A stretch of DNA of 64,000 bases from Nepenthes gracilis (Eukaryota; Streptophyta; Magnoliopsida; Caryophyllales; Nepenthaceae), in the NCBI GenBank assembly GCA_033239525.1, contig BSYO01000022.1, positions 11,604,923 to 11,668,922 of the forward strand, written 5' to 3'. The notes below the pieces were generated by a model that was not told the origin of the DNA, searched no databases, and was given only the letters and a program-made list of their open reading frames with translations. Made by a program: the position numbers and the translations under genes. Below are positions 36,000-47,733 of this stretch, piece after piece (position 1 is the first letter of the stretch; each line of letters starts with the position of its first letter).

Positions 36000-38900
36000 A
36001 TGTCCCCCCACGCTGATCCCCTTATAATCTCAGCACTCGTTTCAGATGGCACTTCAGATTACCAGTTGAAACGAGTCTTTATTGATAATGGTAGCTCTAA
36101 GGACTTGCTTTACTTGGATGCGTTCTTTAAATTAGGCTTAAAAAGGAACCAATTAAAACCCGCTGAAGGACCTTTATACGGTCTTGACAATAAATCGGTG
36201 CCCGTTCAAGGGACAATCCAACTGGAAGTCACCCTGGGCACCTATCCGAAAATAACAAGTCGCATGCTAACCTTTTTGGTAGTTGACCTACCCTCAGTAT
36301 ACAACGCTATACTGGGCAGACCTTGTCTCATGGCATTCGGGGCAGTTACCTCAATACCACACCTCAAAATAAAATTTCCAACACCCTACGGTGTTAGGGA
36401 AGTGTTAGGCGACCAAATAATTGGGCGAACATGTTACATGTCCCAGAGTGCCCCTAGCGGCAAAGACTCGCACGGTGGAGAGCTTGATCACCGAGACGAG
36501 ACCAGACCCCGCAATGGGCGCAGCCCGGTGAAGCCATGGGTCTGGTCCCACTTAATCCAGAGGAATTGGAGAAGTGTGTACAGATTAGCGGCTCACTCAC
36601 TGGCACACTACGCGCTGAACTGATTGCGTTCCTGCAACGAAACCTGACTTGTTCGCATGGACTCGCGCAGACATGCCCGGGATCTCAGCTGAGGTGATGG
36701 TCCACAAGTTGGGCCTTGATCCTGACCGAAAGCCAGTCAGGCAGAAGCGGAGGAACCACTTCGTCGAAAAGCTAATTGTCATCCGAGAGGAGGTGAAAAG
36801 CTACTGGATGCTGGGTTTATTAAAGAAGTCCAGTACCCGGATTGGCTCTCAAATATCGTCCTAGTTAAAAAGAGCAACGAAAAATGGCAAATGGGCGTCG
36901 ATTTTACCGAAGTCAACAAGGCCTGCCCGAAAGACAGTTTTCCCTTGCCCAGGATCAACTTATTGGTTGACTCCACGGTTGGACATGAGCTACTCAGCTT
37001 CATGGATGCCTATTCGGGTTATAACCAGATTCGAATGAGTCCGGAAGATGAGAAGCATACCTCATTCATGACGGACCAGGGCACCTATTGCTACAAGGTG
37101 ATATCCTTCGGACTAAAAAACGCTGGAGCAACTTACCGATCGTCAACAAGATGTTCAAAAACATATTGGTCGTAACATGGAGGTCTACGTCGACGACATG
37201 CTCCAAGAGTGTGGTCATCAAGCGACCACATACGTAACTGGAGGAATCATTTGAAGTGCTCTGCAAAGACCAAATGAAGCTAAACCAGCCAAGTGCGTCT
37301 TCGGGGTAGCCTCTCAGGAAGTTCTTGGGTTTCATCGTCTCCCAGCGAGGGATCGAGGCAAACCCAAAAGATTAAGGCCCTCGCTGACATGGCTCCCCCA
37401 CGAAACGTCATGGCGTCCGGCCCAATGACGACGGGCGGCCGGGCCGCTTTGTCCCGCTTCTCTCGAAGTGTCGGTGACAAGTACCACCATTCTTTAAAGC
37501 CCCGAGAGGGACAAAATCCAACGGATTCCGGTGGATTTGCCGACTACTGCACAACCTTCAATGAATGAAGCAATATCGGCCAACCCACCGTTTGCTAGCA
37601 TCACCAAAAGACGGAGAGGAGCTGTACCTTTACCTGGCGGTATCCGAAGTGTCCCTCAGCTCCGTCCTCATGCGTCAGGAATTCGATATCCAGCAGCCGG
37701 TCTACTATGTAAGCAAAACATTGACTGGCCCGAAAACGCATTATCCACGCGCTGAAAAAATGACCCTAGCACTTATCTTTCTGGCATGAAATTGAGACCA
37801 TACTTTCAGGCGCACCGTATAGTAGTCCTCACTGACTAGCCACTCAAAGGCATATTCCAGAAGCCCGACGTTTCAGGACGACTGGTGAAGTGGGCTATAG
37901 AATTGGGTGAGTTCGACATTGAATTCAGGCCCAGACCAGCCATAAAGGCGCAGGCTCTGGCTGACTTCATTGTTGAGACCACAACCCCGATTCACAAGAA
38001 ACAGCCTGCAGAAAACGAAGAACAACCCGACGAGGTCCCAGGATGGACACTCCACGTGGACGGATCATCCACAGACAGTGACAGCGGAGCAGGGGTGATC
38101 CTTACGACCCCTGATGGATTCGAGATCAAGTATTCCCTAAAGCTTGACTTTCAGGCGACCAACAACGTCGTCGAGTACGAAACCCTACTTGTTGGCTTAC
38201 GATTAGCAAAAGAGTGCTCTGCCAAGAGGTCGTTTTTCGACTCGACCAACTAGTCGCCAACCAAAGTCAATGGGGCTTCGAGGCGAACAACCCTTCCTTG
38301 GCTGTACACGGCAAAGGCAAGGAGGCCGCCCAAGGCTTCAAATAAACCGACTGTTCACATACCTCGAAATCAAAATTGGAAGGCGCACTGATTGGCCAGA
38401 GCAATTTCGCTCTAAAAATCCAAAACAATATTCGAGGAACATGCGGGAGATCCTGAATGCTCCCAGCATAGAAAAACAGGAGGCAATGCAGATTTTCGAG
38501 ACGAAAAACTAGATGACGTTCTACCTTAGATACTTAGCCGACAGATCACTCCCAGAGGACGCCGAAAGTGCCAAGCGAATTAAAAAGACAACTGGCTGGT
38601 ACACAGTAGTCGATGGGCAGCTGTATCGCCGTGGGCACTCAACACCGTACCTCCGCTGTCTATCTCCTGAGGAGGCCGACTACGCTGTGGGCGAAGTTTA
38701 CCTTGGGATTTGTGGATCACACGTAGGTGGGAAAAACCTGGTCTTCAAGATCATGCGACAAGGCTATTATTGGCCCGCGATGAAGAAGGACGCGCTAGAG
38801 TTTGTGAAGAAATGTGAAAGCTGCCAGCTTCATGGCAACCTTCACCACCATTCCGTGACGACCAAGTCACTTAGGCCCCATGGCCCTTCACAAGAATGGG

Positions 38901-39310
38901 GCTCGATATTCTCGGCCCATTTCCCATTTCCACGAGGCAAAGGAAGTTTATCATCGCGGGCATCGACTACTTCACCAAGTGGGTCGAAGCTATCCCGCTG
39001 GCAAAAATTACGGAACACAATGCGCTGGAATTTCTTCGCCAGAACATTGTCTGCAGGTTCGGCGTCCCATAGGTCGTGGTGACCAACAACGGGACCCAAT
39101 TCATGGGGAAACGCTTCACCAAGTATTGCACCAGCCTTGGGATCAAGCTAGTCCACACTTCGGTGTCATACTCCCAGGCCAACGGGCAGGTGAAAGTCAC
39201 GAACCGTACGCTACTCACGGGTTAAAGACTAAGGCCGGAGGATGCGGGGCTCTGGGTGACGAGCTCCTTCCGTCCTGCCGGGTCTTATCGAACAACTCCG
39301 AAGGGAACTA
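36000..39310 (+). pseudogene. Tat-2 pol remnant (protease, RT, RNase H, second RNase H, integrase)
   Basis: Protease FIDNGSS has an intact catalytic Asp at 36084-36086, followed by ILGRPC. RT is in pieces from 36649 with YVDDM at 37186-37200. RNase H lies around 37565-37860. The second RNase H (37885-38260) has LHVDGSSTD, Asp at 38059-38061. Integrase runs from 38513 with its zinc-binding part (ESCQLH). A TAG at 39070-39072 replaces the Gln codon expected before the second catalytic motif, and that motif reads TNNG (39082-39093), so the catalytic Asp is now Asn. The frame is shredded after 39200. Confidence 0.88.
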
Positions 39311-39910
39311 ACGCGAGACCCCCTTCACTCTGTTACGGATCAAGGTAATTCTGTCAAATCGGACTTCAAGTCTCGTGGTGGAGTCTTTCGACCCACGTAC
39401 TAACTCCTAGAAAATCGGGTAGACTTGCTAGAGGGAAGCCCACGACGCCGCGAGGAATACTGACAAAGAAAGATACCAACACCGAGTTGTCCAAGACTAT
39501 AATAAAAGGTGAAAGCCCTATAGCTTCGACGTTGGGACTTGGTCCCTTAAGCATCGAGGCCACAGTAAGCCGGCCGAATAAAGCAAGCTCTCTCCAACCG
39601 GGAGGGACCTTTCCTTGTCTCCGCCGTCTCGCGAAACGGAGCGGCACAAACTCCGAAACCAGACGGGAAGTTGGTCCCACGAACGTGGGAACGCAACCCA
39701 CCTCAAGCGATACTTCCAATAGGGAACCCACGCACGCAATCACCCACTTGTGTGCATTCATTTGCATGCTTGTTCTAATTCGGTAAAATAGGGAGTTTAT
39801 TTAGCATATAGAATCCTAGGCTTCGTGTGCATACATATGAACTATGTTTACCTTGCAGGTTTACCCGACCTAGACTGCCCTTAAGTCGGGAGGGTTTTCA
39901 TCCTCTCGTT

Positions 39911-40162
39911 AAACCCTAGTCATCTAGATGGCCCAGAAGTGGTCTGAAACCCTGGTCATCCAGGTGGCCCACAAGCGGTCTTAAACCCTAGTCATCTAGG
40001 TGGCCCATGAGCGGTTTGAAACCCTGGTCATCCAGGTGGCCCATTAGTGATCTGAAACCCTAGTCATCTAGGTGGCCCATGAGCGGTCTGAAACCCTGGT
40101 CATCCAAGTGGCCTATGAGCGGTCTGAAACATTGGTCATCCAAGTGGCCCGTAGCGGTCTAA
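39911..40162 (+). repeat. Tandem repeat, seven 36-bp units in two alternating variants, Tat-2
   Basis: Units start at 39911, 39947, 39983, 40019, 40055, 40091 and 40127, an exact 36-bp period. Variant A has CTAGTCATCTAG, variant B has CTGGTCATCCA. The order is A-B-A-B-A-B-B, so the block grew partly as 72-bp dimers (the last unit has a base change to ATTGGTCATCCA). The core TCATCCAGGTGGCCCATGAG is shared with the 40-bp units of Tat-1. Confidence 0.93.
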
Positions 40163-40189
40163 AAACCTTAGGGGACAAGTATGGCACAC

Positions 40190-40576
40190 GCGATGACCTC
40201 TTTTCGAGGAGCAGCAACGTCAGTCAACGACGGTCGAAGGGAGAAACATTTCTTCTCCAACATTGGCAGCCCAAGTCTTTACTTGCACGGCGCCACCAGG
40301 CTAGTTAATACAACCGCCTGTCCAGCTTAAAGATCTTATTCCTTCGGCAGCCAGCCAACCAGGTTGGCCGCCCCACGCAGTAACCTTCTCAACGAAAAGG
40401 TAGCATGATCAAATAGTAACGAGAAGCGTTCATTCTCTAACGCTCGCTGCCCAAGTTTTCACTTGGACAGCGCCGTAGGGTTGGTTAACGCAACCACCTG
40501 CCAAGTTTAGGGACTCAGCTCCTTGGGCAACCAACCAACGGTCACCGGCCAACCAGGTTGACCGCCCAATGCAATG
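40190..40576 (+). repeat. Two-copy direct duplication of about 185 bp, Tat-2
   Basis: The segment with GCCCAAGTCTTTACTTG (about 40269) and ACCAGGTTGGCCGCCC recurs as GCCCAAGTTTTCACTTGG (about 40450) and ACCAGGTTGACCGCCC. Tat-1 has one copy at about 18530-18730. It lies between the 36-bp repeats and aORF2. Confidence 0.75.
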
Positions 40577-40721
40577 ATTCACACAAACATAAAAAGCAAT
40601 AAAGACAGTGGACACCAATTTGAAAGGAATTTCCATTTTATTGCTCATAAAGTGTATTACAATTTACATAAAGTCCAAAAAGCAAAAGAAAAACAAAAGG
40701 CTACAGGGGCGGCGGACCACC

Positions 40722-42491
40722 CTAGCTGTCTCGGGGCTCTCCCACCAAGTCTTCCTTACGTTGCGCTGCGCGGTTACTCTGATTGATAAGCTCAATTGGG
40801 AAGTCAGGATCAACTAACCGTGCAACGCGCCGTCCAATATTGAGCCCCTCTAACAGCCGGGCGTGCAGTGCGCCTCCGATCTCGTGGAGGCTGATCCGAG
40901 TGTCCAACTCGTTCTCTGAGGCTGCGGCTCTGTCGGCAAGGCGCTTATTGCTCGCCTTGAGTCGATCCTCCTCCTCCTTCAAGCGAGCAACCTCGGCCTT
41001 CAGCCCAGCGTTCTCTGCCTCAACGCCCGCGATAACAACCTCAAGAGCAGCGGTCTGCTCACGGAGCTCCCCTCGTGAGGCGGCCAGCTTGGCCTCCAGC
41101 CAAGCGATCTCAGCCTCCCGATCCGCAATGATGCAAGCACGTTGCCCCACTTCCCGGGAGACAGCTGAGATCAACCTTCTTGACTGTACAAGACAAAAGC
41201 GAAATGTGAGTTACAAACACAATGAGGAAAGAAATACAAGGGAAACATTGCAGAAGTCATACCTCATAAGTCTTCCTGAAGGGCCTCGCAGGCCTAGACT
41301 CTAGGACTGGTCCAGCTGGCGGTGGAATGGGAGATGACGAGTCAGGAGCATCCTCTTGCGCCAAGCACGCCGCTCCTTCATCCAAAATACGGTCCAAAAA
41401 CTCATCATCATCAACAGCAGCGGCGGGCTCCTCCCTTGCAGCCTCTGGAGCAGCCGTGGCAGGCTTCCTTCTCCTGGCTGCCTTTGGAACGGCTGCTAGT
41501 GGATCAGCTCTCGTCGACAGCTCCACAATAAAAACGCGTGAACCCTAAGGCGCGTCGCGAGCCGGGCTCCTCCCGATTCCATCTGTGCGCGCACTGAACC
41601 ACCTTCGCCCGCAGCCGGGCTGGAGATGACTCCTCCGACCTCGTGCCCCTATCCTCGACGGACTTCCCACACACGGAGGTGCTAGGATCCCGCCAAGAGA
41701 TCCCGGCGCCACAAGGTCAATTTGACGAAGACGATGAGGGCATGCCAGTTACCCTCTCAGTAGCTTCCTCCGTGGGCCTTGGGCGGATGTCATGCCCCTT
41801 GAGTCATCAGGTCTCATCATCATAATCGGAGGGTGCGGCTTCTGAGTCGGTGATGGCGACTCCCATTTAACCTTCTTGGTCTCCGCCTGGGGAACCAAGA
41901 AGTCCCTTTTGAACTCGTCGGGGTTAAGCCATATGGCCTTGGTCAACCAGGCATAGGAGGTGCTCTCCGTCGTAGACGGTGTACCAAGGTACACCTTCAG
42001 AACCCGGCCCTAGCTCCTCACAATGGGCCATTTCTCTCCCACTTTCATAAAGAAGAACCAGTTTTTTCAGTTCTTTAGCGAATCATGAATGGCCTTGTTA
42101 ATTTTTATTCCCGTACGGGGACTGAGTGAAATCCACTCCGCCCCCTGGGTCACTTTAAATACAACTTTAACACTAGACATCCTAAATTTCTGACCAAGCT
42201 TTCGAAAAAAATACATAAAGTGCAAAGGTACCTCACCTCGTTGACATGGTGCTGAGCGATGGGTACTCGTAGAGCCACCACGATCGACTCCAGCTCCTCC
42301 GGCAGAGGCAGACGAAGGCCGCTCCTAAGATGGGCCTCGTAAACGGTGATGAACCCCTCCTGTGGGGAAAAGGCTTTGTCGTCCATACCCGGAACCCTCC
42401 AGGCCATCTCTTTGGGAATATCAAATTCAACACATAGTGCCTTAACGTCGTTTTCTCTCAAGACGGATGAAAAGTCTGCGACTGAAGCCAT
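40722..42491 (-). pseudogene. aORF2: antisense gene of Tat-2 (gypsy-type transposon domain plus coiled coil), with intron
   Basis: Minus strand, start ATG at 42491 (MASVADFSSVLRENDVK) to stop at 40722-40724. The N-terminal block has YEAHLRSGLRLPLPEEL and RYLCTLCIFF, as in aORF1. A Pro/Ser and Ala-rich acidic segment (41257-41526) ends RPFRKTYE, and an intron with GTATGAC donor and TTGTACAG acceptor (41262-41184, 79 nt) joins in phase to SRRLISAVSREVGQ. The last exon is an uninterrupted coiled coil of about 90 residues (AEIAWLEAKLAASRGELREQ, NAGLKAEVARLKEEEDRLKA) ending DPDFPIELINQSNRAAQRK. The N-terminal and middle parts contain frameshifts near 42200, 42000 and 41550-41750, so the present copy is probably not functional. 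The function of the family is unknown to me. Confidence 0.82.
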
Positions 42492-42716
42492 AATCGAGCG
42501 GGAGTTAGGGATTCTTTTGGAAGAGTTCGTCTGAGAAACGAGAACGGAGAAGATGACGGTTTGAAGGCATAATTGATTTCAAAATACGGAGGGGAAACTT
42601 AAGCGCCAAGCATACAAAGGACGCCGTAAGTCCTGCCACGCATCACCTCCTCACTGACCCCCGCAAAAGGCGCCTCTCCCGCGCAAAAACCTCATTAATG
42701 ACACCGTCAAGATTGC

Positions 42717-42807
42717 CACGTGTCGCCTCCCACTTGACCCGCAAAAGGATGGATCTCTCGGTGCATTGCGTGACCAGGATCTCCGTCCAACCAAAGGAAG
42801 ACACGTG
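42717..42807 (-). promoter_or_regulatory. G-box pair upstream of aORF2
   Basis: CACGTG at 42717-42722 (within CCACGTGTCGCC) and 42802-42807 (within ACACGTGTAG), 226 and 311 bp upstream of the aORF2 start on the minus strand. TTGAC cores lie nearby (near 42730, 42865 and 42892). Tat-1 has the same CCACGTGTC arrangement before aORF1. Confidence 0.55.
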
Positions 42808-43061
42808 TAGTTTTCTCGCCTTGCAAACCGCCAAAAGCGGGCGGAAAAGTTCCCGTGACCGGCAAAACGGTCAACACCCCCGTACTCCGAATTGACCAAA
42901 ACGTCAATAATTCTCAGTACGAGTCGTTCAAGACGGCCAACAATTTTGGCCAAACTCTCCTTCGTGCTTTTATGAATTTCCACGAGATCCTCAAAGTAAG
43001 AAAAGGCATCCCATCATTGAACATGCCGGAGGCCGACTTCCGGCCACAAAGACGGGGCTAA

Positions 43062-44289
43062 TGATGGGTGTACTCAAAATGGGCCGCCCCACAAAAGTCA
43101 AAGGCCTAAGACCGTGGTCAACACTCTAACTACCAATTCAAAACGGCCTAAGAGTCAAAGGCCAGACGGTTAACGCCAGCATCGACCGCCGAGCCGGCCA
43201 ACGCCAGTATTGACCGCCGATGGGCCAACTTCCCAAAATGCACGGCCAACTCAAACGCCGACCGCCTACCTTACCCGCATCGCCCAAAGAGGCTCTTCTA
43301 CAAGAATCGCCCTGCTCACCTGTGCCCATGGCCCATCTAGCTACCAAGACAGATATCATTCTGGGTGGCGGCCAACACGCACGCAGCCGGGCCAACTCGA
43401 GCTGCTGACCGTCCGCTTTTGCATGTCGTGCCCAAGAAGCCCCCCATCAGTGAATCCGCCCGACCTGCCTGTGCCCACCAATCATTAAAAGGCCAACAAC
43501 GATTCTCCAAGGATATTCCACGATCCCAGTGGCGCTAAAAAGGATATCGCAATATTAGCGCCTCCCATATAAAGGAAGGCGCGATTTTTCCAATTCCTTG
43601 CCAACCAAGGCACTCTAATCTGCAATATGTCAAGAGGAAGGAAACCAACTTGAAAAGTTGTTGTCGCCTCAAGGAAATAATCTCGATCAAGATGGCGGTC
43701 GCATCGGCTAAGGCAAGCCGGCCCAAAGAATCGGAAGGCAATCACCCCTTCCAAAGAAGGAAGATCGCCTCTCGGCCCACGAAAAGAAACCTCGACCCAC
43801 CATCAAGGGCACGCTTTCTTCCATACTTACCATCGCAAAGGCTTTCATTGGTGGTTTTTTGTAACACAAGACAAGCGCTCTCAATTACTTTGACCACTCC
43901 ACTCAATCGCATATGCTCTTCGCAGACGATTTAACGTGTGCTCTCGAGATCCGCCTTCTCGCCACCCACGTTCTAAAAACAAAAAGGCAATAAGCGAGCC
44001 CTCACTGCCATCGTTTTTTCCCACCTCCTGCATCCAGAACACCTCACGCTCATCGTACATCGGCAAAAATGATTAAACTCACACTCTCTCTCTATTTCAG
44101 CTTCTTTTCTACGAAGATCGTTTTTACCGAACAGGCATCGAAATATTTTCCGTGGATAATTTTCCGCCAACACGCCGACCTCCTCGCTTTATTTAAGAGT
44201 GCGCAACAGATTCGACCGGGAGGCAGAACCGGGAGCACGATAAGAGTGATCATCCGACCGTCATTCAAGTTCGGATGAGAGACGCATCG
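43062..44289 (+). repeat. 3' LTR of Tat-2
   Basis: 1228 bp, TGATGGGTG to GACGCATCG (last base changed from A), preceded by the purine-rich GACGGGGCTA. TATAAA at 43568-43573. It aligns with the 5' LTR end to end, but the first 200 bases are clearly diverged. Confidence 0.9.
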
Positions 44290-44295
44290 TACAAT

Positions 44296-46059
44296 AATTA
44301 TTTTTTTAAAAATGGTATTAAAATGGTGTTCAAAATTAAAGTTTTATTGGTGATGTTTGGACTAATTCTTCATGCAAAATAAAGAAATTAATAAAATAGA
44401 AATTAGAAAATAAATATATAATAAAAAAAAATTAAAAGAAATTAAGAATTTTTAGTATTTTAAATAAAATATCGACTATTTTTAATAAAAGAAATTAAGA
44501 ATTTTCTGTGATTAATAAAATGGTAAACCGGAAATTAATTACTCGGTGACTCAGAGGCGTGGTGGCGGAGCAATCCTGACCGTTACCAGAAATTCCGCGA
44601 TCAGCGGTCAATTGAGACGGGACGTTTGATTTGAATGAAATGTGGTCCCCACCAGCCCCCCCCCCACGTGCATGCCTGTCGCGGGTGTCGGCTACAGTGA
44701 CGCTCATGCTCTTGTTAACGTACCCGAAAACGCTGAACAAAATCTTTACCAACCCCTACACAATCACCACGTGGCACCGTCTATCTCCTCGGTCACCGCG
44801 GCCCCATGCAATAATAAAGTTTACTATCTAATTATAATATTTTATAATTTATTTTTAAATTTTAATAAACTTCACATATAATAAATTAAATTATAATTAA
44901 ATTATAAACGAGTAAAATACTCATTTTATTACATTTTTCTAAATTTCCTATTTATAATAATTTAAAATAAGTTTAAAAATTAAACTATTATAATTCTATT
45001 TTATTAATGATTGTCTGCCGTGACAGCCATAACAACAAGAAGAAAACTCGTATATTTTATTAAAAAATAATATTTATATATTTATTTATATTAAAATTAT
45101 AAAAAAAATAAGTATAATTTTATCTTATTTTAATTTTAATTTTTTTATATTAAAAATAATAATTTAAATTTAAAAAAGTGTATAAATGATAAATATTTAA
45201 AATTGGATAGAAAAAATAATTGAAAGATGGAATGTGGAGTTTGCTTGGGGGAGTAGAGAAGTGTGTCGCGTGGGGGTGGGTGGATGCGACTGTTCCCAAT
45301 TTATTGCCAAGTTGAAACGGAGAGTCAATCAAATTTAATAATAATGTTGAATACGTACCTCTAAAATAATATTTAATTTTTTTAATCTAATCTTATATAA
45401 TTTAAATAATATAAATAAATTAATTAAATATTATATTAAATTAAATATTTAAAAATTATAAAGTATTTTATATTAATATGTTTATATTAATTAGAATTAT
45501 ATAGTTTATTCTTCAATAGAATTGTGAAATAATTATACTGTGACATCGTTACCTTTAGAATATTTTTTAACTGGTCAAATGTGTTTTATTTTCTCAAATT
45601 CTTTCTAGAAATTGTTTGGCTTGTGGAAATGACATTGAGTATTTGCTAGGGCCGTGAGGGGGTACGGAGTGGGACCCTGCATTGGGCTGCCACGTCCGGT
45701 TTGAGAGTTTAATCTCTCTAAAAAAATAAATTAATTAAAATTTTTTAAAAGTATAATTATTTAATTAATATTAAATAATAATTTTTTTAAAATAAATATA
45801 TTTTTTAAAATATAAAAAATCTATTTGATTAATATTAAAATACAATAATTATGAGATGTTAAAGTAATTATTTTATTAAAAGATATGTCCAGGCTTTATA
45901 ATTATTAGTAATTTTAAATGGGCTGTACCGAGCTAGCGTAGTATACCACGTGGCTCACACAGTACGATATTGATCGTACCTATGGGTTGTACCGTTTCAT
46001 AGGCTAAAATGATAAGACTCATATTTAAATATAAAAAATAAAAATATATATAAAAAAAT
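44296..46059. other. AT-rich spacer with GC-richer islands and three G-boxes
   Basis: Mostly AT-rich, with less AT-rich islands at about 44540-44810, 45225-45335, 45640-45715 and 45915-46010. CACGTG occurs at 44665-44670, 44768-44773 and 45947-45952. An inverted repeat GTACGAT-ATTG-ATCGTAC lies at 45962-45979. No coding region is supported. Confidence 0.5.
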
Positions 46060-46064
46060 AAAAT

Positions 46065-46696
46065 TAATAGGTACAGCTAGAACAAGTTGGCCCAATAATC
46101 AGTTGGATAAGATATCCAAATACCAAATGGCCCAACAAAAGTTATAACAAAACCCATCAAGTAATAACGCTTGAACGCTAGAATCAAAGGAGCAAAGTTT
46201 GAATATCCATATATTAAAAGATCATAATGAGCAATCGAAATGATGATGAACCTGAAAACTAGGTAGTCCAATCATTAAATAGAGATAATCGTTACACGGT
46301 ACTAACAACGCCTCTTATCATTGATCTGAAGTGGCGTCATATACACACCACGATCTTAACTGTTGATTAACCAAACAGTATATCTAGTTATAAATAAAAC
46401 ATTTTTTCAAAGAGAGAAAAAGTAGAAAAAAATAGGTACTTAATCAAACAAGTACACAAAAGGAATATAACCCACTAAATATACACTCATCGATATCCTT
46501 TTTCATTCCTTACATTTTCTTTCTCACCATCTTTTCAAATCTATTAAAAAAATTACTAATTTGAGCGTCGAAATATATACTAAATGACAAGTCTCATATA
46601 TTTCTCACCTTCAATTTATTTTATTGTGGTTTGCAAGATTCAAATTCATAATTATGAAAATCGAACCCGTTTTCATTCAAATATCCAAATAAAAAA
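46065..46696 (+). repeat. 5' LTR of Tat-3, first part
   Basis: Matches 56832-57430 with many substitutions, for example AAATACCA, CCCATCA(A/T)GTAATA, GTAGTCCAAT/GTAATCCAAT and TTAAATAGAGA. It is cut at 46696 by the three-LTR array and continues at 54463. Confidence 0.85.
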
Positions 46697-47733
46697 TGTT
46701 AGAGACTTTTCTCTAATTGGCATATTCCGTGACCATATGTATTATTTTATTAATGTCGGGTTGTGGGTTGTCGGTTTAAAATTCATTAAAATTCATTCGG
46801 TCCGCTTCTCCACGCGACGGCCCGGCCCAGACCGCTCGCTTCATGCTCGATGTCCGCCGAGCATGTAATCCGAACGGGGGCCGCCGATGCTCGCCACTAG
46901 CCGCTCGAGCCGATAAAACTGTAACATAGGCCGCTGGCCGTCGCCCTCCACCCCGCCGAGCGCCCTGGAGCCACAAACCCTACATTTGGCCGCGCGCCTC
47001 CCGCTGAGCGGCTAACGGCGGTAATTTCAAATGCGATTTTTGGCTCATCTATAAATATTGGCTTATGTTTTGAAACCCTAACACACCATATGCTCTCGGA
47101 CAGACTACTTTGAGCCCCCATTTGAGAAGAAAGCCTTTCTTGCTCCATTAATATTTGCTTCTCTTGAAGAAAACTCTATACTACAAGAGATCTACAAGTT
47201 CTAAAGAGTTTTCTCTTCATTTTTCTTTTCTTTGTTTCCATTCAAACATTCATCATTCTACCATTGTGGAGACTTTGGTTCTTGAAGAAGGAGACTCGCT
47301 CGTGATTGCAATTCAAGTGGCACGAGAGGGAAGAGTGGCTCAAGACCTAAGGTGTCCGGTTCGGTTGCCATGGGCAAATCCAAGGAGTTCCTTGGTAGGG
47401 ATCACGGTCGTCGAGTAAGTCGACTAGGATAGCGCCGCTACGTTACACCCGGCCGTAAGTTGATTTTCACATTGCATTGCTTCCCCGGCCGTTCAAGCCC
47501 TGGGTTTTTTCTCGATACCGGTGGTATCGTTTTCACTTCGCCACCAAAAATTGAGTCTTTATCTTTATCGCTCTTAATTATTGCTTGTGATTGTTTATAT
47601 TGTGCATGATTGCTAGTCTCGTATGCATTCAGTGTTAAATATCTTTACGTGTATTAGATATTTAATATTTATTGTTGCTTCCACTATTTATTTAACGGGG
47701 TTAAAATATCGTAAGACGAAACGTGCTTTTTCA
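46697..47733 (+). repeat. LTR A of the tandem array
   Basis: TATAAATA at 47050-47057. The GC-rich U3 segment at 46800-47010 has shorter forms of the CGCTCGAGCG motifs seen in LTR C; many CT or GCTC steps are missing. The following primer site is also short (TTGTATCGAGA instead of TTGGTATCAGAG). Confidence 0.92.

Larger units (their letters stand above)
33057..44289 (+). mobile_element. Tat-2: second Ty3-gypsy Tat-lineage element with antisense gene
   Basis: An 11.2 kb element flanked by the direct repeat TACAAT (33051-33056 and 44290-44295). LTRs begin TGATG and end GACGCATC(A/G). The layout is that of Tat-1: primer-binding site, gag, protease, RT, two RNase H regions, integrase, tandem repeats and a minus-strand gene. 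Protein similarity to Tat-1 is high through gag and pol, but the LTRs are clearly a different family. Small indels are dense in pol, particularly 37100-37600 and 39200-39700. Confidence 0.92.

Noticed and set aside
39911..40162. CRISPR-like array
   Set aside because: Contiguous tandem units without unique spacers, inside a plant retrotransposon.
42182..42236. Possible second intron in aORF2 (GTGAGG donor, ATTTAG acceptor)
   Set aside because: Only about 55 nt, below usual plant intron size, and the sequence reads as protein (RYLCTLCIF) that is also open in aORF1, where no AG acceptor exists at the matching place.
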